A stretch of DNA of 64,000 nt, from contig NC_088951.1 of the NCBI RefSeq assembly GCF_010111755.1, forward strand, positions 310,001 to 374,000, in the 5' to 3' direction. Positions 18,310 to 28,025 of the stretch are shown here, in pieces. Under the pieces are notes generated by a model, which saw only the letters and a list, made by a program, of their open reading frames with translations, ran no database searches and was not told the DNA's origin. This DNA comes from Nakaseomyces glabratus. Lineage: Eukaryota > Ascomycota > Saccharomycetes > Saccharomycetales > Saccharomycetaceae. Every line of letters starts with the position of its first letter. The first letter of the stretch is position 1. Made by a program: the position numbers and the translations under genes.

Positions 18310-20688
18310 ATGGCTAAACCACCAGATATACATGTTCCGTTGCACGACAATGATTTACGCGGAAGAGGCAGAGAATACTCCGCACACACTCCGTACATCT
18401 CGCAGTCACATGATCCCCCTATGCCAGTGCTGCCGGATCATCTGCTGATCCTTAGCCTGTACGGGAAGACAGTGGACGACGTTCTCGATGCCACTCTGAC
18501 TGTAGATGAGCTCGACAGCCTCGAGCAATGGGATATGCCCAGTGGGGCTAGTGCCTCTGGCAGTGCTTCTGACAGTGCTACAGGGTCTGGTTCAGGGTCT
18601 GGCAGTTCCTCGGGGAGTACTTCTGGTAGATCCCAAAGTGACAAGAATGAAGAAGATTCTTATAAGAATCTGTGGTCACCAAGAATGTTCCAACCAGGAT
18701 TGATCCGCAAGAACGCTAACGACATGGACTTCGACACGCCGGGGCTTGGTATCTCCCACTCTAGAACGCCTAGTGCGTCTCAGAGTCATACAAGTCAGAC
18801 ACATACGAATCAGACGCAAACCCTGGTCCAGACGCCTTCATCAAGCTCAAATTCGCACTCTAGGAAGTCCTCTAACCCCAATCCACAGACACCAATGGCT
18901 CGCAAGACTTCCCTGGACGACAAGGATAAGCGGATTGCTAGGTCGCTCTCGAGGAAGTCCAAAGTGTTCCTCGGCAACTTGTCATTCAAGAAGCCCTCCA
19001 AGACTACCGAGTCCGATACGCACTCTGGCTGGGGTGTGGCCTCTGCACAGACTACCGAACCTCGGTTGGAGAGTCCTCGACTGGGAGGCGCCACCCCGAA
19101 TCTGACACCGAAGGCATCCGATAGGAGAGGCAAGAGTGACAGCTTGATCTTTGCGCAGCAAGCGTCTCCTAGAGTTGGTTCTTCCCCTGTGGGCCGACGC
19201 AACGGAAGCGTCACAAATACGCCTACAGTTGGTTCCAGGAAAGACAGCATTGGTTTTAGTGCGAACACAACGCCTTCCATCGGTATGGCCTTTAATGTCA
19301 CTCAGCCGCTGACACTGGAGGAGCCAAGACCGCATGTAGACGTGTTGGGACACAGATCATCCAACAGTCTCGGAAGTGCCAATCTGGGAACCCATAATAG
19401 CAGCACAATTGCGGCATCGATGTATAGAACACCGCCTTTGACACATCACGATACCTTCGATAAAGTTACAAGTCCTTCTACAACACTAGGGAACTCTGCA
19501 AGTGTTTTATCCAAGAGAACCAACAGCTACACCAACCTAGAGGGCAGGAAAAGGATGGGTTCCGGCGACGCTGCGCTGATGGTTGACAGCAATGGGGTAA
19601 ACGATGAGCTGTTTGATAGTGAATTAAAACTTAGAAAACTGCGGCTTGAGATCAGAGAACTGACCTTGTCCAAGAAACATCTGGTTGATGAAATCGAGCA
19701 TTTGACCGTTACCAGGGAAAACTTGTTGCAAGAAGTGGAAAGTCTAAAGCACGATAAAGAGAAGTCCTCGTTGTCATCCTTCGAGATATTCGATTCACAT
19801 CAAGGTGAGACCAACTCTCAAACCAGCCGAAAAAGCAGTAACAGTGCTAACAAGCTCTTGGCAGAAGTTCGAACCGAACCGAAACCGAAATTCTGGAGGA
19901 TATTTGGAAGTAACCGGAGCGGTGGGTCAAGTGAAGACTCTTATGTGATTCCATGTGAATCAACACCAGCGCCAAACGTCAGCTTGACTAGTGTCTGTGA
20001 AAGAGATGGCACTGAGATCCCATTGGTGATTAAAGTCTGTATCACATATCTAGAGGTCGATGAGGATCTGTTAAAAGCGGAAGGTCTATACAGAAAATCG
20101 GCTTCTAATGGACTAGTAGAATCTATTGAAAGAGAGATTGTGAAGCTATGTGACTCTCTCGAGGTGACAGACACAGATGGTATCATTGAGTGTCTGCGAG
20201 ATACAGAGCTTCTGTCTTTAATGCAAAGAGACGAAAATGCAGTGGCCAGTGTGCTGAAAAGGTATCTACGGAGCTTTTCTGAGCCTGTATTTACATATGA
20301 AGTGTACGATCCGCTGATCAATTTGGTTAAGAAAGATGATCTGATCAACACTTTACCCTTGCTAAACGGCAAACCAAAGGACAAGTTTGAAAATGAAGAA
20401 GAGGAAGAGAACATGGGTAAATTGTTTAGAACCACCCTGGGTAGTGTTATCCGGATTTTGCAACTACTACCGGAGGCACATTATGAGACATTGAAAGTAC
20501 TGTGTGGGCATATCTGTCTGGTGAGCCACTACAGTGATACAAACTTGATGAACTTACATAACCTAGCGATCGTGTTCAGTCCCGGTTTGTTACATGATCA
20601 ACATGGGGACAAAGATTTGTCAGACATGAGGGAACGTTACTACATTGTGGAGTTTATACTTGGACATCGCAAGGAAATATTCGACTAG
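18310..20688 (+). CDS. RGA2: Cdc42 GTPase-activating protein, Rga1/Rga2 type, without LIM domains
   Basis: Rga1 and Rga2 are Cdc42 GAPs that control polarity and bud-site choice. The 792-residue product is much shorter than yeast Rga2 (1009). It shares with Rga2 the segment ESDTHSGWGV, the MYRTPPL motif, a coiled coil at about 435-495 (LKLRKLRLEIRELTLSKKHL), the KPKFWRIFGS segment, and a C-terminal RhoGAP domain with the arginine finger in EGLYRKSAS. The region AVASVLKRYLRSF and the end NLMNLHNLAIVFSPG are also typical. The two N-terminal LIM domains of Rga1/Rga2 are absent: there is no CxxC pair anywhere near the start, and the TATA box at 18227-18234 puts the transcript start just before this ATG. 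Residues about 78-112 are a Gly/Ser-rich low-complexity run. RGA2 is chosen over RGA1 by synteny (YDR379W). Confidence 0.9.
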   Translation: MAKPPDIHVPLHDNDLRGRGREYSAHTPYISQSHDPPMPVLPDHLLILSLYGKTVDDVLDATLTVDELDSLEQWDMPSGASASGSASDSATGSGSGSGSSSGSTSGRSQSDKNEEDSYKNLWSPRMFQPGLIRKNANDMDFDTPGLGISHSRTPSASQSHTSQTHTNQTQTLVQTPSSSSNSHSRKSSNPNPQTPMARKTSLDDKDKRIARSLSRKSKVFLGNLSFKKPSKTTESDTHSGWGVASAQTTEPRLESPRLGGATPNLTPKASDRRGKSDSLIFAQQASPRVGSSPVGRRNGSVTNTPTVGSRKDSIGFSANTTPSIGMAFNVTQPLTLEEPRPHVDVLGHRSSNSLGSANLGTHNSSTIAASMYRTPPLTHHDTFDKVTSPSTTLGNSASVLSKRTNSYTNLEGRKRMGSGDAALMVDSNGVNDELFDSELKLRKLRLEIRELTLSKKHLVDEIEHLTVTRENLLQEVESLKHDKEKSSLSSFEIFDSHQGETNSQTSRKSSNSANKLLAEVRTEPKPKFWRIFGSNRSGGSSEDSYVIPCESTPAPNVSLTSVCERDGTEIPLVIKVCITYLEVDEDLLKAEGLYRKSASNGLVESIEREIVKLCDSLEVTDTDGIIECLRDTELLSLMQRDENAVASVLKRYLRSFSEPVFTYEVYDPLINLVKKDDLINTLPLLNGKPKDKFENEEEEENMGKLFRTTLGSVIRILQLLPEAHYETLKVLCGHICLVSHYSDTNLMNLHNLAIVFSPGLLHDQHGDKDLSDMRERYYIVEFILGHRKEIFD

Positions 20689-21214
20689 TTCAAGGAAAAA
20701 AAAAAATTCTGAATCTATTTTTAAAACATTGGTCCTAAAATTTATTGTAAATGTCTTTTTCTCATTTTGTTACGAAAATCAGATAAATGTTTCCTCGATT
20801 ACCATGTCGATAGTTTGGACTTTCACCATGGATCGCAGAGAATGTTGTTTTTCTATTTGATGTTGGTTATAATATAATATGCCTATTCTCTTATTGTTAA
20901 TACTAATATTACGTTTGTGGCAGTAACCCTGACGTTGTTTTTACTGAGTTTTTTATTTTATTTTATTTTTGGTTCTAAAAACATTTAATGGTTGTTGTAA
21001 AAGAACCCTCACTCGCTAAGTTTATATACAGAACGCATTCAATACCCACAATTCTACTAATTTTTTTTTTATTGAACTATTCACATTTATGGTTGTTGTT
21101 TTTTTTTGGTCTATACAGTTCTAAGAAAGAAAATATTCAGTTTTGGTATCGTTTATAAGTAAATTAATATGTAGGAATGTAGGAAAACTATTTACATTAG
21201 GAATAGTAACACTT
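20689..21214. other. Convergent intergenic region RGA2 / SDH6
   Basis: These 526 bp are AT-rich with several T-runs and lie between convergent genes. They presumably hold both 3' ends. I see no gene or repeat of note. Confidence 0.4.
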
Positions 21215-21454
21215 TTAGTGTATATCTTTCAGTTCGGGCTGAGAGTACATCTTCAGCCTTCTGTTGCCAACGCGCAGCAGATGCTCTATCGTGGTGAAAT
21301 CCTTACGAGGCAAGTCCCGGTACTTGCTGAACTCCGCGTGTATAAACTGCAGGAAGTGTGGTTGGTTCTCCACCGGTTTGGTATGAGCTACTCTAACCGC
21401 ACTTCTGTACAGATGTATAACTTCCCTTTGCAACCCACTCAACTTCCTAGCCAT
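21215..21454 (-). CDS. SDH6: Sdh6, LYR-motif succinate dehydrogenase assembly factor
   Basis: Sdh6 (SDHAF1) is a matrix LYR protein that helps insert Fe-S clusters into Sdh2 and protects it from oxidants. I start at the ATG at 21454 (MARKLSGLQREV), giving 79 residues, exactly the yeast length (YDR379C-A). The longer frame to 21493 adds 13 residues with no counterpart. The LYR motif is in VIHLYRSAVRVAHTKP, and the conserved RDLPRKDFTTIEHLLRVG follows. A plus-strand frame of 115 codons across the same bases is a shadow. Confidence 0.95.
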   Translation of the reverse strand: MARKLSGLQREVIHLYRSAVRVAHTKPVENQPHFLQFIHAEFSKYRDLPRKDFTTIEHLLRVGNRRLKMYSQPELKDIH

Positions 21455-22608
21455 AGTGTTTCTCAGATCAGTGAGGTTGTGAAAGAGTAGCAATATTTAC
21501 AACTGGTAATAGTTGAAACACATGTAACACTTGTAACACATGTAATATTTTACAACATGTTACAATATTTATAAGTATTACAAATCACTAATGGGATTGA
21601 AGTGCATCGCGATGTCCTTGCTAGAGTCTTTTTAAGGGAGACGGGGATCACCGTGGTTTGGGGGAAATGGTTGGAGAAATAGCTGATGTGGTGAAGTGAT
21701 ATCATCAGCTGACCGGAATTTTCATTTTTTGTCAAATTTGTGAAAAGTGATCTGGAGAGTTATCGTACATAATATATGGAATGTGACTGTTCTTCGTTAA
21801 ATATCTGATATCAATATCCTGTCGTATATGTTGATGCGATGCTATGCTGATTCGATGCCAGGCGATATCTTGGATTAAACCGTTTCGTGAAAATGTATAC
21901 ACCCGTTCCGTGAATTTCCGAGGAACAGTTGGTCAAAGAGAAGGATGTCCCGTGAATTTCCGTGAATGTCCGCGAATTTCCGTGAATTTCCGGTTATCCT
22001 TTCCTCTAGCGTAAGAGAATGGTATTTACGTATTGGTGTGGGTACTAGAGAGGTAGATTTGGCAACTGAAAAGGCTACAAAACAATCAGCAACATTCAGT
22101 CCCAACTGTCCCCGAACGGCCTCGTCTAAGAAACAAACTTACAGCAAAGAGGATAAACCACTCTTACAAGCTACAAATAAGCTAGCCATCGATGCGAATT
22201 ACATCAACTACGCACCAACTACAGCAAGAACAAACACCCAACAACTGTAATGCAATACGTAATACCCAGTTTCTTTACAATACCACTGATAAGCTTCACA
22301 AAGGTATAAGCAAACCAGACTTCACGGGAAAGTGTATAAACGTTGTCTAGTTCCTTGGATACCCTATGTGTGCCTGGGATAATACAATTGAAGAAGCTAA
22401 AAGACCCCAAAAAAAAGAGGTTATGATTATATACCGCAAAAGCCAAGATTTGTTGACACTAGTAGAAATCGGAGGTTCCGTTCTTGGCATGTTAAAAACA
22501 TATATAAGGAGCATGTTATCTGTACATTGCAAGTGTTCAGACTTGAAACAACATAGTAGTTCCCCCCCTTGGAAAATTTAACATAGCATAAAAATAAAGT
22601 AAAAAGAA
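21455..22608. promoter_or_regulatory. Long divergent promoter SDH6 / ARO10
   Basis: This is a 1.15-kb gap. Near SDH6 there is a short cluster of ACATGT-containing repeats (21517-21562). The centre holds the Aro80-type operator (annotated separately). A TATA box (TATATAAG, 22501-22508) lies 100 bp before the ARO10 ATG. No gene or RNA is visible. Confidence 0.55.
21908..21992. promoter_or_regulatory. Aro80-type operator array upstream of ARO10
   Basis: Five CCG triplets begin at 21950, 21960, 21970, 21980 and 21990, each separated by 7 bp of the form TGAATTT or a near variant. A second pair with the same spacing sits at 21908 and 21918. Aro80, the Zn2Cys6 activator of ARO9 and ARO10, binds repeated CCG triplets with 7-bp spacing, so this is very probably its binding site. 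Aro80 is induced by aromatic amino acids. The match of spacing is seen directly; the factor is inferred. Confidence 0.85.
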
Positions 22609-24558
22609 ATGGCACCAGTAACTTTAGACCCTAAGGTTACCGCTGACACATCACGTTATAGTGGTGTCCAAAGCAATTCCGGATTCGCCTATGGCGAGAT
22701 CACCTTCGGTGAGTACGTGTTCCGCAGATTGCTCTCGTGTGGTACAAAGTCCGTGTTCGGTGTGCCAGGTGACTTCAACTTGGCCTTGCTGGAGCACTTG
22801 TACGACGACTCTGTCGCCGATGCCCTCAGGTGGGTGGGCAACTGTAACGAGCTGAACGCCGCCTACGCCGCTGACGGTTACTCCCGCTACACCAACAAGA
22901 TAGGCTGCTTGATTACCACTTACGGTGTCGGAGAGCTCAGCGCCTTGAACGGTGTCGCCGGCAGTTTCGCCGAGGACGTCAAAGTGCTGCACATCGTCGG
23001 TGTCGCCAGCTCGCAGACCTCATGCAAGAACACCGACAACAAGAACGTCCACCACTTGATCCCAGCATTGAACGACTCGAACTTCGTGTCCCCAAACCAC
23101 AAGACTTACTATGAGATGGTCAAAGACCGCGTGTGCTGCGCCGCCGAGTACCTGGAGGACATCGACGTGGCATGCGATATGCTCGACAAGGTCATAGAGG
23201 ACATGTACAGGTACTCCAAGCCGGGCTACCTGTTCATCCCAGCGGACTTCGCGGACATGATGGTGTCCACTCGTAACTTGGTCGCTAGGCCCACCATCAC
23301 GCTGGAGCAAGCCATCGCGCCATTGGTCGGCTGCGGCGAGTCCCAGCTGGAGGCCATCGTCGCCAAAGTAGCACAGCTCATCTACAACAGCTCCAACCCT
23401 TGTATCCTGGGTGACGTGTTGACCGACAGGTACGGGGTCTCCCAGCAGCTGAACAGCCTGATCAGCCACTGTCAGATGTGGAACTTCTCCACCGTGATGG
23501 GCAAGTCTGTGATAGACGAGAGCAACCCTTACTACAAAGGCCTGTACAACGGTAGGGAGTGCTCTTCCTCGGTCATCGAGGACTTCAGCAAGTGCGACTT
23601 GATCCTGCACTTCGGTATCGAGCGTAACGAGATCAACAACGGCCATTACACAATTGACTACAACGAGCACATCGGTGCCAACGTCGTAGAGTTCCACAGC
23701 GACTACATCAGATTCTTCAACTCAAAGACCAAAGAAGAAGACATGATCCGCGGTGTCAACTTCGTCCACGTCTTGAACAGGCTGCAACCAGCCATCCAGG
23801 CCGACAAGTTGTCCTTCAACTACCAAGAGTGCTCCACAACCAGCAACGCGGACTCTAAAATTGACTCCCAGTCTTCCAATGAGATCACCCAGGAGTTCTT
23901 GCAAGACATCATGCCACAGTACTTGAACCCCGGTGACGTCCTTGTCTGTGAGACCGGCTCCGTTCAATTCGGTGTCCGTGATTACAGGTTCCCATCCAAC
24001 GTCAAGTACGTCTCCCAGGGATTCTACCTGTCCATCGGTATGGCTTTGCCGGCCTCCCTCGGTGTCGGTATCGGTATGCAAGACTACCCTATGTCCCACA
24101 TCCCTAACCCTGAGGAGATCGAATATGAACCAAAGTTGATCCTGTTCGAAGGTGACGGCTCTGCACAAATGACCATCCAGGAATTGAGCACAATGTTGCA
24201 CAACAACGTCAAGATGGAGATCTTCCTGTGGAACAACGACGGTTACACCATCGAGAGAGCCATCAAGGGTCCAACCAGATCATACAATGACATCGCCCCA
24301 TGGAACTGGACCAAGATGTTCGAAGCATTCGGAGACGGACTGGGCTCTAAGCACAAGACCAGAAACCAGGTATACTCGACCAGAGAAGAGTTCTTGACTA
24401 GATTGAGGGAAAAGAAAGACACCAAACACAATGACCCAGCATGCCAAATCGAGCTGTTGGAAGTCAAGATGGGCGTGCTGGACTTCCCAGAACAACTGAA
24501 ATGCATGGTCAGCGCTGCCATGTACAACAAGAAGAAGGAACAAAGCATGAGCAATTAG
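22609..24558 (+). CDS. ARO10: Aro10, phenylpyruvate decarboxylase
   Basis: Aro10 is a thiamine-diphosphate-dependent 2-oxo-acid decarboxylase of the Ehrlich pathway. It converts phenylpyruvate and branched-chain keto acids to fusel aldehydes in the cytosol. The product is 649 residues (635 in yeast). The N-terminal ThDP domain has FGVPGDFNLALLEHL and the AADGYSR segment. The C-terminal ThDP-binding motif is GDG at 515-517 followed by NND at 542-544. Codon use is strikingly GC-rich at third positions through most of the gene, unlike the neighbours XRS2 or MUS81. It is preceded by an Aro80-type operator, so expression should respond to aromatic amino acids. Synteny matches YDR380W. Confidence 0.96.
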   Translation: MAPVTLDPKVTADTSRYSGVQSNSGFAYGEITFGEYVFRRLLSCGTKSVFGVPGDFNLALLEHLYDDSVADALRWVGNCNELNAAYAADGYSRYTNKIGCLITTYGVGELSALNGVAGSFAEDVKVLHIVGVASSQTSCKNTDNKNVHHLIPALNDSNFVSPNHKTYYEMVKDRVCCAAEYLEDIDVACDMLDKVIEDMYRYSKPGYLFIPADFADMMVSTRNLVARPTITLEQAIAPLVGCGESQLEAIVAKVAQLIYNSSNPCILGDVLTDRYGVSQQLNSLISHCQMWNFSTVMGKSVIDESNPYYKGLYNGRECSSSVIEDFSKCDLILHFGIERNEINNGHYTIDYNEHIGANVVEFHSDYIRFFNSKTKEEDMIRGVNFVHVLNRLQPAIQADKLSFNYQECSTTSNADSKIDSQSSNEITQEFLQDIMPQYLNPGDVLVCETGSVQFGVRDYRFPSNVKYVSQGFYLSIGMALPASLGVGIGMQDYPMSHIPNPEEIEYEPKLILFEGDGSAQMTIQELSTMLHNNVKMEIFLWNNDGYTIERAIKGPTRSYNDIAPWNWTKMFEAFGDGLGSKHKTRNQVYSTREEFLTRLREKKDTKHNDPACQIELLEVKMGVLDFPEQLKCMVSAAMYNKKKEQSMSN

Positions 24559-25318
24559 TTCCTTTTCCATCACACTTCCTTTCATAAGGGGATAGAGTTC
24601 CCCTTCTAGCTTGCATTATCATGATTTATTGTTTTAATTGGAATTTACCGTTTTGTTCATTTCACCTTCATTTCTATCCCAGGTTACTGTTTTTTTTCTC
24701 TTCATTTTCCCACATATAGAATGCACACAATGTTTATATTATATAGAATATCGATATATAAAAGATAACATATTGTCAATTGCTTATTGAAAGAAACCAG
24801 GCTAATCTTAGTGCGTCTCTTCAAACTCAAAGGCAGCTCTATCATCTAGGCAACATCATATCACATAGTACGTACTAAACAAGGAAGCAGCAGAGACGAT
24901 TTGCTGGGCTCGTAGCCTGAGATAACATTACATGAAGCTACATGGATTTCTAGGGACACAAGTGAAAGAACGACCCTTCTGTGCGGTGGTTTCTAAGGGT
25001 AAATGCTGGGTTGTCTTTTTCATCGGGATTGACGTGGCGGACGGGATTCTTGGTGGGGGGGAAGGAGAGAAACCAGCCAGGAGAAAAAAGTATAAATAGG
25101 CTGCAATCTGGAAAATCTTTTCCTTTCGTGTTCATACTTCTGCAACGAAGGAAAGCGTGGTAAACAAATCAGTGTTAACTTTGTATACAGGTATTGGTGG
25201 TAACTGTAACAAAATAAAGGAATTTACTAATTAACGCAATTTTTTTCAGCTATAAAAATAGTATCGGAATAAAATTCTGTTAACAAATACATTCATAAAA
25301 AAAAAAATATTTTCAAAG
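24559..25318 (+). promoter_or_regulatory. ARO10 3' flank and YRA1 promoter
   Basis: The region contains a G-rich stretch near 25050-25075 and a TATA box (TATAAATA, 25091-25098), 221 bp before the YRA1 ATG. No ORF or RNA gene is apparent. Confidence 0.45.
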
Positions 25319-27314
25319 ATGTCTGCTAACTTAGATAAGTCCCTTGACGAAATTATTGGCTCCAAGAAGACTGCCAGACCTTCTAACAGAACTCGTGCTG
25401 GACACGCTGCTCGCCCTAAGAGAGCTGCCAAGCAAATTAACCCACGTCGTCGTGTCGTTCCAGGTAGACGTGCTGTTTCCAAGCCTGTTGCCGCACCAGC
25501 TTCCGCTGCTGTTGCCAGAGCTGCTAGTTTGCTTCACGGTACTAGAGAAGCTAGAGTAACTGTTGAAGGTTTGCCAAGAGACATCAAGCAAGATGCAGTT
25601 AGAGTATGTTCGAATTAGAAGCAAAAATAATGACTGTTAAAAAATTTGCAGAATTTGTTTTCTTAGGAAAGGGTGTCGAAGAGCTTAGAGAAAGTGTTAT
25701 TTCTGTGACGTCAGCACATGATGCGGAGAATAATGAACACGATCTTATCAATTTTTTTTTAAAAATAAATTGAAAAATGCAAAAAGACTTACTTAACATT
25801 GTCACTTTGGATTTTCAACTTTTCCTTTACTTCTTATCATTTTTTGATTGAAGTCAAAGGATTGCGACCAAAACTACTGAAATAAAAGTGACAAAGCTGG
25901 GTTTGTTCCTAAATTATTTTTTTAACGAGATTAAACCAAGTTTGACGGAAAACTAGACGCTAAACATATGAATTAGCAGTTTTTTGCTACTATTCGATAC
26001 GATATCGATCTCAAATAACTACGAAAGTAAGTCCCATGATATCTGATCTCTTCAAATACAGGTTAACATGGTAGACATAGAAAATAGTTTTGAAGTCTCT
26101 TATTGGTTTAATTTCCATTTTATTAAAATGAAAAAAATTGGTAGTACGACAATATGACTTGCATTTTTTATGCACATATGTTTTACCGGGACCCATATAT
26201 CCCCTCAATTGAGTTTTACCTTTTCTAACTGTAAGTTAAAAAGTTGATAGGACTGGGATCTCATTTGCATCAACAGCAGTTTTTATCAGATGGCATTAAG
26301 TCGCTTTTCTTGATAAAAAACAATATCTCATATATCAGTGTTAGTGTGAATGACTTTTGTGGAGTTGCTCATCCGGGAGCAATACTCTTACATCTAGGGA
26401 CCAAGGTTTTGGAAGAGCAATTGATTTTGTGAACTTTCATTTTTCACTTTTCTAAAAGTGGTGCCATGGATAAACCCGAGATTCTCCGCAATAGTTCTTC
26501 AACCAGAAAATACCACCAATACTAATTTTCTTTACTTTTATGACTGATATTTGATATTCTTTTGCTGTTCTATTAGTCAAATGAACCTAATGAAACCCTT
26601 ATTACTTTTACAATTGTCGACTTACTTTGTCATTTAGTGGAAACCAAAGGACCAATGGGGGTGTGTGTGTTACTTGTATGCTGATTCCCTGTTTCTCAGC
26701 TTTTTCAAATATATCCTTTCCGATGCAAATTTAAACACAAGAGAATGATTATGACTAACAAATTTTATTTTTCAAAACGATTATCAATTGGATTGAGCTA
26801 CATGAACAAATTTAGTTTTCTTGAGCTTATTGGCTCTGGAAGCTATGTGAATGTACTTAATTAATTTCCTGATCGGTTTGTAATTTTTTTTTTTTTATAG
26901 GAATTCTTCCAATCCCAAGTAGGTGGTGTTCAAAGAGTTTTGTTGAGTTACAACGAGAGAGGTCAATCCACTGGTATGGCCAACGTTACCTTCAGAAATG
27001 GTGAACTTGCTAAGAAGGCTGTTGCTCAGTTCAGTGGTGCACCAATTGATGGTGGTAAGTCTAGACTAAGATTGAACATCGTTGTTGACCCAACCGTTCA
27101 ACCAGCTAGACCTTTGACCGAAAGAATTAGAGCTATTTCCCGTGAGAGAGTTGTTGCCCAAAAGGCTAAGCCTGTCAAGGGCCCATCCAAGAAGGCAGCT
27201 GCTGTCAAGGCCCGTAAGCAAAAGCCAAAGGCCAAGAAGGAGAAGCAACCAAAGAAGAACTTGGAAGACCTAGACAAGGAAATGGCTGACTACTTTGGTG
27301 AAGGTAAGAACTAA
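25319..27314 (+). CDS. YRA1: Yra1, mRNA export adaptor (two exons, large intron)
   Basis: Yra1 is the ALY/REF adaptor that links nuclear mRNPs to the export receptor Mex67 as part of TREX. The coding sequence is join(25319-25603, 26901-27314), giving 232 residues (226 in yeast). Exon 1 is exactly 285 nt, the same as in yeast, and ends inside the RRM at GLPRDIKQDAVR. Exon 2 resumes with EFFQSQVGGVQRVLLSYN. The domains run in order: the conserved N-box SANLDKSLDEIIG, a basic Arg-rich region, the RRM, a second basic Lys/Pro-rich region, and the C-box LEDLDKEMADYF that binds Mex67 and Sub2. The large intron is known in yeast to mediate autoregulation by inefficient splicing. The same is likely here. 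Confidence 0.96.
25604..26900 (+). other. YRA1: YRA1 intron
   Basis: This is a 1297-nt intron with 5' splice site GTATGT (25604-25609), branch site GACTAAC (26753-26759), a poly-T tract and TAG at 26898-26900. The branch site deviates from TACTAAC at its first base, exactly as reported for S. cerevisiae YRA1. A CRE palindrome (TGACGTCA, 25706-25713) is present. I see no intronic snoRNA. Confidence 0.9.
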
Positions 27315-27677
27315 GAGTGTTTGATACATTTTTAAATTTTTTTTACCAACATGTCAACCATTTATTTTTTTTTCATTACTCGTTGTTTATGTTAAATCCT
27401 AACTTCTTATTCCCATCCATATGTTCGTTTTCATGTTTTATATGGCATAAATATACAAATGCCATATTGTTGTAATCTCATAATAGTACCAATATTTATC
27501 AAAAAAAATAAAAGTATATACACAGTTCTTAGATTAATGATATATATGAAATTAATAAATTATTTCAAAGAAAAAGGGAACAACTGTTAGTCATGAGTAG
27601 TCAAGTAGATCATTTGATTTATTTACATGTCGCTAATTTGATAAGATTTCGTGAGTATAAAACGCCTCTGTGCAGAC
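27315..27677. other. Convergent intergenic region YRA1 / COI1
   Basis: These 363 AT-rich bases lie between convergent genes. I see nothing beyond probable 3' ends. Confidence 0.4.
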
Positions 27678-28025
27678 TCAGTCATTGTTCCGACGGTCCA
27701 GGAACCCGAGTCTATCACCTCTTTTCCTCGTCACAGCACTAACACCCCCGGCTTCGTACTTGCTCTTCCTCGTTGTCGCGGCATCCACTATACTGAACTC
27801 CTCGTCTTTGTCGAGCTTCTTCGGCAGCGGGAACCCGGGCTTCACCTGCGCCAAGTTATCATAGTAGTCCTGTGCACTGCTGGCCTCATCGCCAACCAAC
27901 GCGTGCGGCTTAAACTTGGCATCCCTGCGCGCCCTCACTATACTCTTGACGATCACAAGCGAGAGCACACCTACACCACTGATATACAGCAAGTTCTTAC
28001 CGATGTTCTTGAAAGGATTAGACAT
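27678..28025 (-). CDS. COI1: Coi1, mitochondrial inner-membrane protein
   Basis: Coi1 (YDR381C-A) is a small inner-membrane protein that associates with respiratory complexes III and IV and their supercomplexes. The 115-residue product (114 in yeast) starts MSNPFKNIGKNLLYISG, nearly identical to yeast. It has one membrane segment at about 11-28 followed by basic VRARRDAKF. Conserved blocks YYDNLAQVKPGFPLPK and SAVTRKRGDRLGFLDRR follow. The frame is continuous here, with no intron. Confidence 0.93.
   Translation of the reverse strand: MSNPFKNIGKNLLYISGVGVLSLVIVKSIVRARRDAKFKPHALVGDEASSAQDYYDNLAQVKPGFPLPKKLDKDEEFSIVDAATTRKSKYEAGGVSAVTRKRGDRLGFLDRRNND

Noticed and set aside
21143..21490. Plus-strand frame of 115 codons with an N-terminal hydrophobic stretch
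   Set aside because: The minus strand over the same bases encodes Sdh6, with LYR motif and the exact yeast length, so the plus frame is a shadow.
23020..23697. Antisense open frame of 225 codons inside ARO10
   Set aside because: It comes from the GC-rich third positions of ARO10. It has Val/Asp-rich composition and no domain.
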